Source: Acidobacteriota bacterium (lineage in GTDB: Bacteria; Acidobacteriota; Terriglobia; Terriglobales; Acidobacteriaceae). Taken from it: DNA of 57,785 nt. Of the stretch, positions 40,622 to 50,563 are shown one piece after another. Where the stretch lies: the NCBI GenBank assembly GCA_021779935.1, contig JAJXZT010000015.1, positions 1-57,785 of the forward strand. The letters run 5' to 3'. Both the position numbers and the translations under genes were made by a program. Position 1 is the first letter of the stretch; every line of letters starts with the position of its first letter. The notes below the pieces were generated by a model. That model did not search any database. It saw only the letters and a program-made list of their open reading frames with translations, and was not told the origin of the DNA.

Positions 40622-41971
40622 TCATCCTTCGGGCGGGGTGCTTAGAGTCGCTGCGCTTTGGATGCCCGTGGCAACCTCGGGCAGTATTCCAAGGTCGCGA
40701 TAGATCGGGTGGATAAGCTCGCGAACTTGTTTCAGTTGCGTGGCGAACCATATTCCAGCCAGCACGCAGACACCTCCGCCGATCCGTAGCATCCCTGGCG
40801 CGCCGATACGGCTTGCGACAGTTCCGGCCAGCAAACTGCCAAACGGAGCCATGCCGGTAAAAGCCATGGAGTAGAAACTCATCACGCGTCCGCGCTTCTC
40901 ATCGCTGACTATCGTTTGCAGGATCGTATTGCTCGACGCCAATTGAGTGATCATCGCGTAACCGGCCACCAGCATCAGTGGAAGTGAAATCCAAATTACG
41001 CGCGAGCTGGCGAATAGCATCAGTGCTATGCCGAACAGTCCGGCGGCATAGGGAATGGTCCTGCCAAGTCCGAGCACGGTCTTCCGTGCCGCAAGTCGCA
41101 TAGCTGCCAGCAATGCACCTACTCCAGTGGCGCCCATCAGGAAGCCCAGCGTATGTGGGCCGCCATGCAGTACCTGGCTTGCGAACACCGGCATCAGGAC
41201 CGTATAGGGCATACCGAACAGGCTTATCAGCGCCAGTAGAATGAGTATGCTCCGAATCGGATGGAAGCGGCTGACGTAAGTCCATCCCTCGCGCAAATCG
41301 TGCAGAACGCGTGCTTCAGTAGTTTTTGAGCGAGCGACTTGCGGCGCAATATGCATCATCAACAGGGATAGGATCACGGCGCTGTAACTGATGCCGTCGA
41401 TCAGAAAGCAGACGCCTTCGTTACTCGCCGCGATTATGAGTCCGGCAATCGACGGCCCGACAAGCCGCGCCGCATTCACCATCGAAGAGTTCAGGGCAAT
41501 CGCATTTCCGAGATCGGAGCGATTCTCCACCATCTGCACGACAAACGCCTGCCGCCCGGGCATGTCGACGGCATTGACCACGCCCTGGAAGAGGCTGAGC
41601 CAGAGAATGTCCCAGAACGTAATCCTGTGGGTCAGCGTCAGCGCGGCAAGCGCGAACGATTGCAGCATCGAGAGGGTTTGCGTCAGGACGAGAACACGAT
41701 GACGATTCAATCGGTCCACCCACACGCCGGCGAATGGACCTATTAGAAACGTCGGAATCTGCCCGGCGAATCCAATCACTCCCAGCAGGAACGCAGAACC
41801 AGTCAACCGGTAAACGAGCCAGGCTTGCGCGATGCGCGTCATCCAGGTGCCGATCAGGGAGATGCTCTGGCCGCCGAAAAACAACCGATAATTTCGCGAT
41901 CGCAAGGCCCGGATGGCAAATGTCCATCCTGAACCAGCCTGTTTCGTCGTGTTTGTAGACAAATTTCCCAC
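40622..41971 (-). CDS. MFS exporter of the EntS/MFS_3 type
   Basis: The 449-residue protein has about twelve hydrophobic helices. The loop after helix 2 has GVWVDRLNRHRVLVLTQ, matching the family pattern D-R-x-N-R-R. Members export siderophores, drugs or other small molecules; enterobactin exporter EntS is a known relative. It lies downstream of the amidase on the same strand (108-bp gap) and between two TonB receptors. Substrate is not apparent from sequence. Confidence 0.8.
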   Translation of the reverse strand: MGNLSTNTTKQAGSGWTFAIRALRSRNYRLFFGGQSISLIGTWMTRIAQAWLVYRLTGSAFLLGVIGFAGQIPTFLIGPFAGVWVDRLNRHRVLVLTQTLSMLQSFALAALTLTHRITFWDILWLSLFQGVVNAVDMPGRQAFVVQMVENRSDLGNAIALNSSMVNAARLVGPSIAGLIIAASNEGVCFLIDGISYSAVILSLLMMHIAPQVARSKTTEARVLHDLREGWTYVSRFHPIRSILILLALISLFGMPYTVLMPVFASQVLHGGPHTLGFLMGATGVGALLAAMRLAARKTVLGLGRTIPYAAGLFGIALMLFASSRVIWISLPLMLVAGYAMITQLASSNTILQTIVSDEKRGRVMSFYSMAFTGMAPFGSLLAGTVASRIGAPGMLRIGGGVCVLAGIWFATQLKQVRELIHPIYRDLGILPEVATGIQSAATLSTPPEG

Positions 41972-42078
41972 CGCTCGACAGTTAGATCCAGATCTTCACT
42001 TTAGTAGAAACCGCCCATCGTTGCATAGCACGGGGAAGATGCTCTGCATGCTCATCCGCGGGCAAGGGCGGGCCGAAG

Positions 42079-43461
42079 CTATGCCTCGCCAGCCGGGGAT
42101 AGCAATTGTTCCACCAGATGTGCCAGTCGCAGCACTTCATAGTCCGCTCCGGGAGAACCGCTGATCTGAAGTCCAACTGGGCAGCCCGAGCCGGTTGTAC
42201 CGCAGGGCACGGTCACAGAGGGAAGTCCGAGAACATTGAATGGCCGTGTATTACGCAGCATCAGCAATTCGTGTCTTCGCAGGGTCGCCATATCGGTCAA
42301 GCCGGACAGGAGCGGCGGTTCGATGGGGACGGTAGGTGTCAACAATATATCTACATCCGTAAATATGTCACGGGTGCGGCCGCGCAGCAAATCGAGTTCG
42401 CGCCGTTTTTCCACATATATCGCCATGGGAGTGTCGCGTCCGCTGAGAATTCTCTGCAATGTCGCAGGCTGATACTCTCCGCCATGGACATGTACAAAGC
42501 GCTCGTGATATGCGTAGGATTCCGCGGTAGAAACCGTACGGTCGGTGTCGACAGGAATGGTCGCGTCCTTGATTTCCCGGACATTCGCCGCCAGTGCCTT
42601 CACAGCCTTTTCAAAGCAGTGCTCGACGCCCGGAGCGATCTCGTCGAAGAAAAATTTGCGGACGATCCCCAGCCGCAGCGCTGCAGTGTCAGGCTCTCGT
42701 TCCGGTTGCACGACGGTTCGCGGAAAGCCAAAGGTCTGACCGGCCAGCGACGACATCATGATCTCTGCGTCGCGGACCGTGCGCGTGATTGGGCCAACGT
42801 GGTCGAAAGACCAGGACAAGGGGATTACGCCGTCGGTGGAAACCAGGCCGTAGGTGGGTTTGTGGCCGACCAATCCGCAACAGGCAGCCGGCAGGCGAAT
42901 CGATCCGGCCGTGTCGGTGCCGAGCGCAGCGAAACAGAGGTGCGCGGCGACGGCTGCGGCCGAACCGGAAGAGGAGCCGCCGGTTGTGCGCTCGGGGCAG
43001 ACTGGATTCTTCGCTGCTCCATAGGCGCTGATCAATCCGCTGCCACCGTAGGCGAATTCATGTAGGTTTAGTTTGCCTAGCAGGATGGCGCCGGCGCTAC
43101 GCAGTCTCCGCACAACCGGAGCGTCCGAGGTGGGAACATTCTTTTGCATTACGTTGCTCGCGGCCGTTGTTGGGACACCCGCCACGTCGATCAGATCCTT
43201 GAGAGCAACCGGTACGCCATGCAGTGGCCCGCGCCATCTGCCGTTCATGAGTTCGTTCTCCGCGAAGTGTGCCTCCGCCATGGCCTGTTCCGATGTGACG
43301 GTAATGAAAGAATTCAACAACGGATCCAGTTGCGAGATCCTCTCCAGGCAACGCTCGGTCACCTCTACTGGAGAGAGTTGCAGATTGCGTATCAGAGGTG
43401 AAAGTTCCGCAATACTGAGCTGCAAAAAGTCCGTCGCGGAGAACGTGGTCTGTGCCATCAA
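42079..43461 (-). CDS. amidase-signature family hydrolase
   Basis: The 460-residue protein has the Ser-cisSer-Lys machinery: Lys in PVALKDLIDVAG, the first Ser in GGSSSGSAAAV and the nucleophile in GTDTAGSIRLPAA, the order seen in GatA and other amidases. It hydrolyses an amide bond. It is more likely a free-standing amidase than GatA because no gatB or gatC is adjacent. Two ATG codons start it (43461, 43458). It may form an operon with the MFS gene downstream. Confidence 0.85.
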   Translation of the reverse strand: MMAQTTFSATDFLQLSIAELSPLIRNLQLSPVEVTERCLERISQLDPLLNSFITVTSEQAMAEAHFAENELMNGRWRGPLHGVPVALKDLIDVAGVPTTAASNVMQKNVPTSDAPVVRRLRSAGAILLGKLNLHEFAYGGSGLISAYGAAKNPVCPERTTGGSSSGSAAAVAAHLCFAALGTDTAGSIRLPAACCGLVGHKPTYGLVSTDGVIPLSWSFDHVGPITRTVRDAEIMMSSLAGQTFGFPRTVVQPEREPDTAALRLGIVRKFFFDEIAPGVEHCFEKAVKALAANVREIKDATIPVDTDRTVSTAESYAYHERFVHVHGGEYQPATLQRILSGRDTPMAIYVEKRRELDLLRGRTRDIFTDVDILLTPTVPIEPPLLSGLTDMATLRRHELLMLRNTRPFNVLGLPSVTVPCGTTGSGCPVGLQISGSPGADYEVLRLAHLVEQLLSPAGEA

Positions 43462-43829
43462 TCGATCCTCATCAGAACTCTAACGCAGGTACGGCGCGAT
43501 GGTGTAGCAGGAAACTTCGGCGCCGGCAGGGCTTTTGCCAATTGCGACCTTTCCTATCGACAAATCCGGACTGAAACAGACAGCACCAAAGCCCCAGCCA
43601 GTAGCGCAAACATGGCTGAGCGCGAATGGATTGCTTGCATATCGGAAAGCTTTAAGCTCCGTTGGAACCTTTGAAAATGCGGCAAAATCAATGGCACTTC
43701 GGTGCTTTTTGAGGATGTATATTTCATCGGACCTTCAACTTTTCCACGGTGTTATTTGCTACGTTTGTACCAGCATATTAGTGCTTGCAATTGTTGTGCT
43801 GCACGATTTTTCCTTGGAGAACTTGAGCG
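43462..43829 (+). promoter_or_regulatory. divergent gap between amidase and TonB receptor 3
   Basis: The 368-bp region has no credible gene and should contain two divergent promoters. It is AT-rich from 43690 to 43800. No clear operator or riboswitch was recognised. Confidence 0.35.
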
Positions 43830-46800
43830 ATGCAAAAGCAGTTTATGAGCCGCTTCGTGCGTCTGTTCGTCGTGGTGTTTGCGCTGGCTGGTCTTAGCCT
43901 TGCGCAATCCCTGGCGGGTGGAAGCATCGGAGGTACAGTAAAAGATGCGAGCGGTGCCGTGGTTCCCGGCGCCAGTCTCGTTGCGAAAAACCTTGCGAAT
44001 GGTGCTACGTACACCACGACCTCGAACCAGGTCGGATTGTTCGTCTTCCCGATTGTCCCTGTCGGCGCCTACCAGGTGTCCGCCACCAAGGCGGGGTTTG
44101 CCACCGCTGCATTGAAGAACATCAATGTATCGGTGGGCGCTCAGCTCAACTTACCCATCACGTTGAGCGTTGCCAGCCAGACTCAGCAGGTCACGGTCAC
44201 CGACGAAGCGCCAGTGGTGGAAACCACGCGCACCCAGGTCAGCTCGACCGTCAATGACCGCTCGATCAAGCAGCTGCCGGTCAACGGTCGCAACTTCATC
44301 GATTTCGTTCTGCTCACGCCGGGTGTTACGCGCGACGTGCGCACCGGTGACATCAGCTTCGCTGGCCTGCGCGGAACACTGAACTCCCTGACCGTGGACG
44401 GCGCCGATAACAACAACACGTTCTTTGGCCAGACGACCGGCCGCGCGGGTTCCGGCCGCGCTCCGTACCAGTTCAGTGAAGACGCCGTGCAGGAATTCCA
44501 GGTCGCTTCCAACGCATACTCTGCAGAGCTCGGACGCGCCGGTGGCGCGGTGATCAACGTGGTCACCAAGTCCGGCACCAACAAATTCCATGGCGAGGCT
44601 TTCGAGTTCTATCGCGACCAGTCGCTGAATGCGAACGATCCCATTCTCAAGTTGAAGAACTCCCTGAATCATGTCCCGACGACGACCAAGCCGAAGTATC
44701 ACTTCAACCAATTCGGCGGCAATCTCGGTGGGCCAATTGTGAAGGACAAGCTGTTCTTCTTCTTCGATTTCGATGGCCAGCGCAACGCTCAGCCGAACGT
44801 CGTCGCCTATGTTCCTCCGGTGATTGCGTCTCCGGACCAGTACGAGCAGAAGGCGTTGAGTTATCTTTCGGCGCGTTCCGGTTCTTACAACCGTACGCTC
44901 AATCAGAACACCTATCTTGGCAAACTCGATTACAACCTGAATCAGCGCAATCAGATCAGCGCGCGCTGGAATCGCCAGCTCTTCACCGGCGGTTCTTATG
45001 AGAATGGCGGCCCGACCAACTCGTCCGAACACACCGGCGACTCCGTCGTACATTCCGACACTGTTACCGTCTCCGCCACCTCCACGTTGAGCAACCGGAT
45101 GGTGAACCAGTTCCGCTTCACCTGGCTCCGCGACAAGGAACCAGGCCTTGCTAACAGCATCCTTCCGGAAGCGAATGTCCGGCAAAGTGGACAGTTGCTT
45201 CTCACCGTGGGCCGCAACTTCTTCAGCCCGCGTGAAACCACCATCAAGCGCGAGCAATACGGCGACACCCTTACCGTGCTGTGGGGACGTCATACACTGA
45301 AGTTCGGCGGCGACGTTATCGTCGACCACATTCTGAACTTCTTCCCCGGCAATTTCTCCGGCTCGTACAACTTCAACAGCCTGGAAGATTTCGGCCGCAG
45401 TTTGATGGGTGTTGCGCCCCTGGGCACCGTGACCTACACGCAGGCATTCGCCGGCACAGGCACCACTGGTCCCACCACGCATCCTGACATGACGCAGCCG
45501 GCTTTCTTCGTGCAGGACGACTTCCACGTCAATAGCAAGCTGACGCTCAACCTTGGCTTCCGCTATGACGCGCAGCTCGCCAAGCAGTCCGGTGTTACGA
45601 ATCCGGCTGCGTTGGCCTACGGGTTCAACACGGCGAAGATCGACATTCTGAAGGACGAGTGGCAACCGCGCTTTGGATTTGCCTACAGCCCGTTGGACAG
45701 CAATAAGTTGGTTGTCCGCGGCGGATACGGCATCTTCTACGGCAACACTCCCACCATCATGCTGGGCACGGCGATGTCGAACAACGGCATCAACGTCAGC
45801 ACATTCACTTACTCGGGAGCAATTGTTCCCCTGTATCCCAACACGCTTTGCGGTGCTCCGACGAACTCGCCCAGTTGCGCGCCTCCGGTTGGTGGCAGCT
45901 CCGCGCCGCCGACGATCTTTGTCGTGCAGCCGAAGTTCCACAACCCGATCGTGCAGCAGGCGAACTTGAGCGCAGAGTACCAACTGACTCCGAACACCTC
46001 GCTGACCGTTGCGTACCTCTGGGTGAAGGGAAATCATTTACAGCGCTCGGCTGACCAGAACCTTGGCACGCCGACGCCTGCGACGATCACCGACACTGTC
46101 ACCGGCAAGACGTTCACGTACCTGAAGTATCCGTCGGTTCGCCCTTACGCCGGTTTCAGCCGCATTGAAGAATTCCAGAGCAATGCGAATTCGATCTACA
46201 ACGGATTAACGATGCAGTTGAATCGCCGCTTTGCCCGCAATTTCCAAGGCAGCGTGGCATACACCTGGGGACACGTCATCGACGACGCTCCTGACGCTAC
46301 TTCGGTTGTCCCGTTCAGCTTCGGTGATGACGCGAAGATGGTCGAGTATCCGACGATGCCGTGGCTCGATCGCGGTAACGGTGTAAACGATCAGCGTCAG
46401 CGCCTGGTGGCCAGCGGAGTGTGGGAGTTGAAGTACGGCCAGAATCTTCCGAAGCTCGCCAAGGCGGTCGTAAGCGGCTGGCAACTGAGCGGTATCCTCA
46501 GCGCGCAGAGCGGTCAGCCGTATTCGGCCATTGTCAATGGCGATCTCAACGGCGACAGCAATCGTGCTACCGACCGCGTACCGGGAGTCGGGCGGAATAC
46601 GTTTGTTCTTCCAGCAACGTGGTCGTTTGATCCGCGCATCCTGCGCAACGTCAACGTCTATGGCGATCGTTTGAAGGTGCAGCTTTTTGCTGAGGCGTTC
46701 AACCTGTTCAACCACTTCAACGTGACCGGCGTGTACAACACGCAGTATGCGTTGATTGGCAGCACGCTGAAACAGCAGAACCCGACGACCGCGCCTTTCA

Positions 46801-46871
46801 CGTACTTTGGTCTGCCGAACTCGGCTGCCGGTCAGCGTATCGTGCAGCTGGGCGCCAAGATCATCTTCTAG
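43830..46871 (+). CDS. Oar-like TonB-dependent receptor 3
   Basis: The 1013-residue receptor has a signal peptide (about residues 1-27, LSLAQ). Its regulatory-like domain contains GGTVKDASGAVVPGASLV. The plug has LPVNGRNFIDFVLLTPGV and ELGRAGGAVINVVTKSGTNK, and a long barrel ends in GAKIIF. ATG 43830 follows TTGAG; an in-frame ATG lies five codons later. Function as in the other two copies: TonB-driven uptake of an unknown large ligand. It is closed by a terminator at 46895. Confidence 0.85.
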   Translation: MQKQFMSRFVRLFVVVFALAGLSLAQSLAGGSIGGTVKDASGAVVPGASLVAKNLANGATYTTTSNQVGLFVFPIVPVGAYQVSATKAGFATAALKNINVSVGAQLNLPITLSVASQTQQVTVTDEAPVVETTRTQVSSTVNDRSIKQLPVNGRNFIDFVLLTPGVTRDVRTGDISFAGLRGTLNSLTVDGADNNNTFFGQTTGRAGSGRAPYQFSEDAVQEFQVASNAYSAELGRAGGAVINVVTKSGTNKFHGEAFEFYRDQSLNANDPILKLKNSLNHVPTTTKPKYHFNQFGGNLGGPIVKDKLFFFFDFDGQRNAQPNVVAYVPPVIASPDQYEQKALSYLSARSGSYNRTLNQNTYLGKLDYNLNQRNQISARWNRQLFTGGSYENGGPTNSSEHTGDSVVHSDTVTVSATSTLSNRMVNQFRFTWLRDKEPGLANSILPEANVRQSGQLLLTVGRNFFSPRETTIKREQYGDTLTVLWGRHTLKFGGDVIVDHILNFFPGNFSGSYNFNSLEDFGRSLMGVAPLGTVTYTQAFAGTGTTGPTTHPDMTQPAFFVQDDFHVNSKLTLNLGFRYDAQLAKQSGVTNPAALAYGFNTAKIDILKDEWQPRFGFAYSPLDSNKLVVRGGYGIFYGNTPTIMLGTAMSNNGINVSTFTYSGAIVPLYPNTLCGAPTNSPSCAPPVGGSSAPPTIFVVQPKFHNPIVQQANLSAEYQLTPNTSLTVAYLWVKGNHLQRSADQNLGTPTPATITDTVTGKTFTYLKYPSVRPYAGFSRIEEFQSNANSIYNGLTMQLNRRFARNFQGSVAYTWGHVIDDAPDATSVVPFSFGDDAKMVEYPTMPWLDRGNGVNDQRQRLVASGVWELKYGQNLPKLAKAVVSGWQLSGILSAQSGQPYSAIVNGDLNGDSNRATDRVPGVGRNTFVLPATWSFDPRILRNVNVYGDRLKVQLFAEAFNLFNHFNVTGVYNTQYALIGSTLKQQNPTTAPFTYFGLPNSAAGQRIVQLGAKIIF

Positions 46872-46894
46872 TGTGAATTGAACACTCACTTCTA

Positions 46895-46920
46895 GCGGAG
46901 CCACCCGGCTTCGCTTTTTT
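46895..46920 (+). terminator. intrinsic terminator after TonB receptor 3
   Basis: GCGGAGCC-ACCC-GGCTTCGC (one G-T pair) is followed by six T, then C and three T. Confidence 0.85.
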
Positions 46921-46945
46921 CTTTGTGCGGAGCTGTGTAAAAGCA

Positions 46946-46974
46946 AATGGCCCGCGCACGCCGCACGGGCCATT
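46946..46974 (-). terminator. terminator of the small minus-strand gene
   Basis: AATGGCCCG and CGGGCCATT form a perfect 9-bp stem around 11 bases. On the minus strand a T-rich stretch follows, 45 bp downstream of the gene 47019-47249. Confidence 0.7.
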
Positions 46975-47018
46975 GTATTTCTTCCAGTTATGTCTATCGT
47001 GCCGCTATGGAAGCGCGA

Positions 47019-47249
47019 TTACTGGACCATGGCGATCCGGTTCAGTTCGCGCTGAATCACGTCGATCGCGCAACCCGAACCTTCCACCGTCGAAATCGCA
47101 TCGCGAGCCGCCTCTGGTGAAACCCCATAGCCTCGTCCGGCGAGAAACATCTGCAGTAACTCTGCTGCGCCCCGCGAGTCCAGCCCGCTGTCGAGCAATT
47201 CGTTCCGTAACGCTGCCAGTTCCGGTACTGAGAATTTTTCCACCATCAC
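47019..47249 (-). CDS. small hypothetical protein (76 aa)
   Basis: This acidic, helical protein of 76 residues begins MMVEKFSVPELAAL and contains LDSRGAAELLQMFLAGRGYG, the pattern of a small all-alpha protein. GTAACATG just before the start provides only a weak ribosome binding site. A clear terminator follows it, supporting a real transcript. No function known. Confidence 0.6.
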   Translation of the reverse strand: MMVEKFSVPELAALRNELLDSGLDSRGAAELLQMFLAGRGYGVSPEAARDAISTVEGSGCAIDVIQRELNRIAMVQ

Positions 47250-47679
47250 ATGTTACCTCCGACTCCGCGAGCCTTTGTAGAATTAGACAGCGTGGATGGC
47301 GGATAGTTTCACCCTTTTCGTAATATTTCTAGCCTTGCTGCTTTCCCTGTGTGGACTTATACAATATTTGTGAATCTTTTTCTGAAACTTTTCCGGCCTT
47401 TCTGCGTTCACCGTCCACATTTCGGTTACATGGCATTTATCGGACAGCGCCGCGAGAAAGTTCAGCAGGAAAAGAATTCGCGAGGGATTGAGGTTATCGA
47501 GCGGATTTTTTTGACCGAGGGCCGCAACGGGACGGTTCCCGCACAACCCTTTCATCATCCCGAGGTTACCTCGTCACAGGAAGGCGCTTTGCTCCGATTT
47601 TGCACAGTCACTGCCGAACACTCGCAGCGCCGCGTAATAAGATATTGTTAACGGTCCAATTCGCTCGACTGGGGAACTC
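47250..47679. other. intergenic region upstream of folD
   Basis: The 430-bp gap contains several open frames on both strands that overlap one another and have no codon bias, so none is called. AT-rich tracts near 47320-47400 and at 47636-47650 could hold promoters. Confidence 0.4.
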
Positions 47680-48615
47680 ATGGCAGCCACAATTCTCGAT
47701 GGCACTAAAATCGCCGCGGACATCAAGACTGAAGTTGCTGAACAAGTCCGGCAACTGATCTCAATCTCTATCCGTCCCGGGCTTGCTGCCGTATTGGTGG
47801 GGCATGACCCGGCTTCTGAAATCTACGTCCGTAACAAGGTGAAGACTTGCGAGACACTCGGCATCTACAGTGAAAAAATCACTCCGCCCGAAACCTGGAC
47901 GACTGAACAGATGTTGCAGCTTGTTGCCGAGTTGAATGCGCGCGATGACATTGACGGCATCCTTGTGCAGCTTCCGCTTCCGCGGCAGATAGACGCAAAG
48001 AAGGTTCTTCTCGCCGTCGATCCCGCCAAGGACGTTGACGGCTTCCACCCGATGAACGTCGGATTTCTCTCCACCGTTCGACCCGCACTCGTGCCCTGCA
48101 CGCCAGCCGGTTGCATGGAGATCCTTCGTCGCAGCGGCATTGCCATCGAAGGGAAAGAAGCGGTTGTCGTTGGTCGCAGCGATATCGTGGGCAAGCCCGT
48201 GGCAATGTTACTGACCAACGCGAATGCTACGGTTACTATCTGCCATTCGCGGACCCGCGACCTGCCGGGCGTCTGCCGCCGTGCCGATATACTGGTTGCC
48301 GCCATTGGCAAGGCTGGCATGATCACGCCCGAGTTTGTGAAGCCGGGCGCCACGGTGATCGACGTCGGCATCAATCGAATTACGGATCGTACGCAGTTTG
48401 AGCAGTTCTTCGCCGGCGATGCCAGGCGTGAGGCCAGCTTCGCCAAGAACGGATCCACGCTTGTTGGTGATGTTCATCCCAAAGTAGTCGAGATCGCCGG
48501 AGCCTTCACGCCGGTGCCCGGTGGAGTTGGCCCGCTGACCATCGCCATGCTGATGTCGAACACGGTAAAGGCTGCACGAATGCGCCGCGGGCTGGAACCC
48601 GGCGAGTCCAAATAG
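47680..48615 (+). CDS. folD: bifunctional methylene-THF dehydrogenase / cyclohydrolase
   Basis: FolD converts 5,10-methylene-THF to 10-formyl-THF with NADP in the cytoplasm. The 311-residue protein shows the family landmarks: IYVRNKVKTCETLGI with the catalytic Lys, QLPLPRQID, KDVDGFHPMNVG, then PCTPAGCMEIL and VVGRSDIVGKPVAMLL for the nucleotide fold, and PVPGGVGPLTIAML near the end. ATG 47680 follows GGGGAAC. It is followed after 10 bp by coaE, so one operon is likely. Length is slightly above the usual ~285-300. Confidence 0.97.
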   Translation: MAATILDGTKIAADIKTEVAEQVRQLISISIRPGLAAVLVGHDPASEIYVRNKVKTCETLGIYSEKITPPETWTTEQMLQLVAELNARDDIDGILVQLPLPRQIDAKKVLLAVDPAKDVDGFHPMNVGFLSTVRPALVPCTPAGCMEILRRSGIAIEGKEAVVVGRSDIVGKPVAMLLTNANATVTICHSRTRDLPGVCRRADILVAAIGKAGMITPEFVKPGATVIDVGINRITDRTQFEQFFAGDARREASFAKNGSTLVGDVHPKVVEIAGAFTPVPGGVGPLTIAMLMSNTVKAARMRRGLEPGESK

Positions 48616-48625
48616 TGAGGGCAAC

Positions 48626-49261
48626 TTGCTGAAAGTCGGACTGACTGGCGGCGTGGCCTGCGGAAAAAGCACTGTGCTCGCAATGTTTGCCGCGCACGGT
48701 GCGCAAGTGCTTCGTGCCGACGAAGTTGCACATCTCCTGATGCAGCCGGGCAAACCTGTTTACAAGAGCATCATCCAATCCTTCGGAACCAGCATCCTAG
48801 ATAGAGATGGGTCGATCAGCCGTCCGGCACTGGCGCAACTTGCTTTTGCGGGGCGCATTGAAGAGTTGAACGCGATTGTGCATCCGGCGGTCATCGCATG
48901 GCAGGATGAGTGGATGGCGGAGGTTTTCCGCCGCGCCCCACGGGCCATCACGGTTGTGGAAGCGGCTCTCATGGTGGAGGCCGGCTCGTACAAGAGGCTG
49001 GATAAGTTGATTACCGTGACTTGCTCGCTTGAGCAGAAGATTCAGCGTTTCGCCGTACGCTCTGGTCTTCCTGAAGACGTGGCCCGTCGGGAGGTGGAAC
49101 TCCGGATGGCCGCGCAATTCTCCGAAGAGGAGAAGGTGGCACTGTCAGACTATGTGATCGACAACTCTGGCACCATCCGGCACTCTGAAGAGCAGGTCAA
49201 TCAAGTTTGGAACGCTCTCTGCAAGGATGAGGAAGGTCACGCGAGGCAAATTCCGACGTAA
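48626..49261 (+). CDS. coaE: dephospho-CoA kinase
   Basis: CoaE phosphorylates dephospho-CoA in the last step of coenzyme A synthesis. The 211-residue protein begins MLKVGLTGGVACGKST with the P-loop (GGVACGKS), then RADEVAHLLMQPG and a C-terminal block ALSDYVIDNSGT typical for the family. The start is a TTG at 48626, four bases after GAGGG. An in-frame alternative downstream would remove the P-loop. It is 10 bp behind folD. Confidence 0.95.
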   Translation: MLKVGLTGGVACGKSTVLAMFAAHGAQVLRADEVAHLLMQPGKPVYKSIIQSFGTSILDRDGSISRPALAQLAFAGRIEELNAIVHPAVIAWQDEWMAEVFRRAPRAITVVEAALMVEAGSYKRLDKLITVTCSLEQKIQRFAVRSGLPEDVARREVELRMAAQFSEEEKVALSDYVIDNSGTIRHSEEQVNQVWNALCKDEEGHARQIPT

Positions 49262-49309
49262 CACGTTTATATAAGATGTGATCTTGGCGGTTCCCATGCC
49301 CGCGCTCAA

Positions 49310-50473
49310 ATGACGGAGACAAAGATGAAACTGGCAAGGCCGATTTTTCTCGGGGTAGTTTTCGCCATCGCATTCTTCATGTACACCAGCTACCGCTTCG
49401 CGACTCCGCCTGCGAGCTGGGTAACGCGCAACAAGCTGCAAATTACCGAGGCTGCCGGCCCGCAATCGCTGGACCCCGAAGAGCTGAACAATATCAATAT
49501 CTACAAACGAACCCTGCCCTCGGTCGTCAACATCACTTCGACTTCGGTGGCGTATGACTTTTTCTGGGGTCCCGTGCCGGAAGAAGGCGCCGGCTCCGGC
49601 TTCATCATCGATAAAGAAGGTCACATTCTTACCAACTATCACGTCGTGGCCAACGCGCAAAAACTGCGCGTGACACTTTCCAACAAGAAGCAGTATCCGG
49701 CTCAACTCGTTGGCGTCGACAAGACGCGCGATCTCGCTGTCATACAGATTAAGGCGCCGAACCTTGTGCCCGCCGTGCTTGGTGCATCGAAGGGACTTCA
49801 AGTAGGGCAGAAGGTGTATGCCATCGGGGACCCCTTCGGAATGTTCAGCGGCACTATGACGCGCGGCATCATCAGCTCCATTCGCACTGTCCAGGAACCG
49901 AACGGCACCTACATTGACCAGGCCATTCAGACCGACGCGGCGATTAATCCCGGCAACTCCGGCGGTCCCCTGTTGAATTCTCATGGCGACGTCATCGGTA
50001 TCAACACGATGATCGCCGGCACGGCTGGCCAGAATGCCGGCATTGGCTTCGCCATCCCTATCGACGGCGCCAAGGCTGTTATCAATGACATTGTGCAATA
50101 CGGTCGCGTGCGGCGTCCTTCGCTCGGAATCGTTCCTCTTGCCGTTGGCCCCGACCTTGCCGATCAGCTTGGTCTGCCGGTCGGGAACGGCGTCCTTATC
50201 ATGAAAGTCATTCCGGGCGGTTCCGCCGATCGTGCCGGATTGCACGGCGGCGACCAGCGCGCTTATCTCGGTAACAGTGAAATTCTTCTCGGCGGAGATC
50301 TCATCGTCGCCATCGATGGACAGCCCGTGGAAGACATGCCGGATATTGTCCATGTCATGGACAATCACCACTCCGGCGACGTTGTTACCGTCACCATCTA
50401 TCGCGGACGCCGCAAGATGGACATCAAGGTGATACTCGAAGAGCCCGGCGGCGGAACCGAACGCGCCGTTTAA
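49310..50473 (+). CDS. HtrA/DegP-type serine protease with PDZ domain
   Basis: The 387-residue protein has an N-terminal membrane anchor (about 10-25) and a trypsin-like domain with the triad His111 (TNYHVVAN), Asp141 (TRDLAVIQI) and Ser217 (GNSGGPLL). A C-terminal PDZ domain (about 265-375) follows, with VLIMKVIPGGSADRAGL. It degrades misfolded envelope proteins in the periplasm. ATG 49310 or 49325 are both possible starts. A hairpin with T-run follows at 50493. Confidence 0.95.
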   Translation: MTETKMKLARPIFLGVVFAIAFFMYTSYRFATPPASWVTRNKLQITEAAGPQSLDPEELNNINIYKRTLPSVVNITSTSVAYDFFWGPVPEEGAGSGFIIDKEGHILTNYHVVANAQKLRVTLSNKKQYPAQLVGVDKTRDLAVIQIKAPNLVPAVLGASKGLQVGQKVYAIGDPFGMFSGTMTRGIISSIRTVQEPNGTYIDQAIQTDAAINPGNSGGPLLNSHGDVIGINTMIAGTAGQNAGIGFAIPIDGAKAVINDIVQYGRVRRPSLGIVPLAVGPDLADQLGLPVGNGVLIMKVIPGGSADRAGLHGGDQRAYLGNSEILLGGDLIVAIDGQPVEDMPDIVHVMDNHHSGDVVTVTIYRGRRKMDIKVILEEPGGGTERAV

Positions 50474-50492
50474 AACTGGAAGGCAGAAGTAT

Positions 50493-50525
50493 AAGGCCCT
50501 CGCTGCTGATCCGCGCGGGCCTTTT
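50493..50525 (+). terminator. terminator after the HtrA gene
   Basis: AAGGCCC and GGGCCTT form a 7-bp stem around 17 bases. T residues continue to 50525. Confidence 0.7.
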
Positions 50526-50563
50526 GCATCTTCGGACACACCGCACACTACAATGGATTTCCC

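Noticed and set aside
44151-46037. 628-residue open frame antisense to TonB receptor 3
   Set aside because: Arises from high GC and codon bias of the receptor on the other strand; no motif or ribosome binding site.
47283-47651. two overlapping small frames on opposite strands upstream of folD
   Set aside because: No ribosome binding sites and no coding-like composition.
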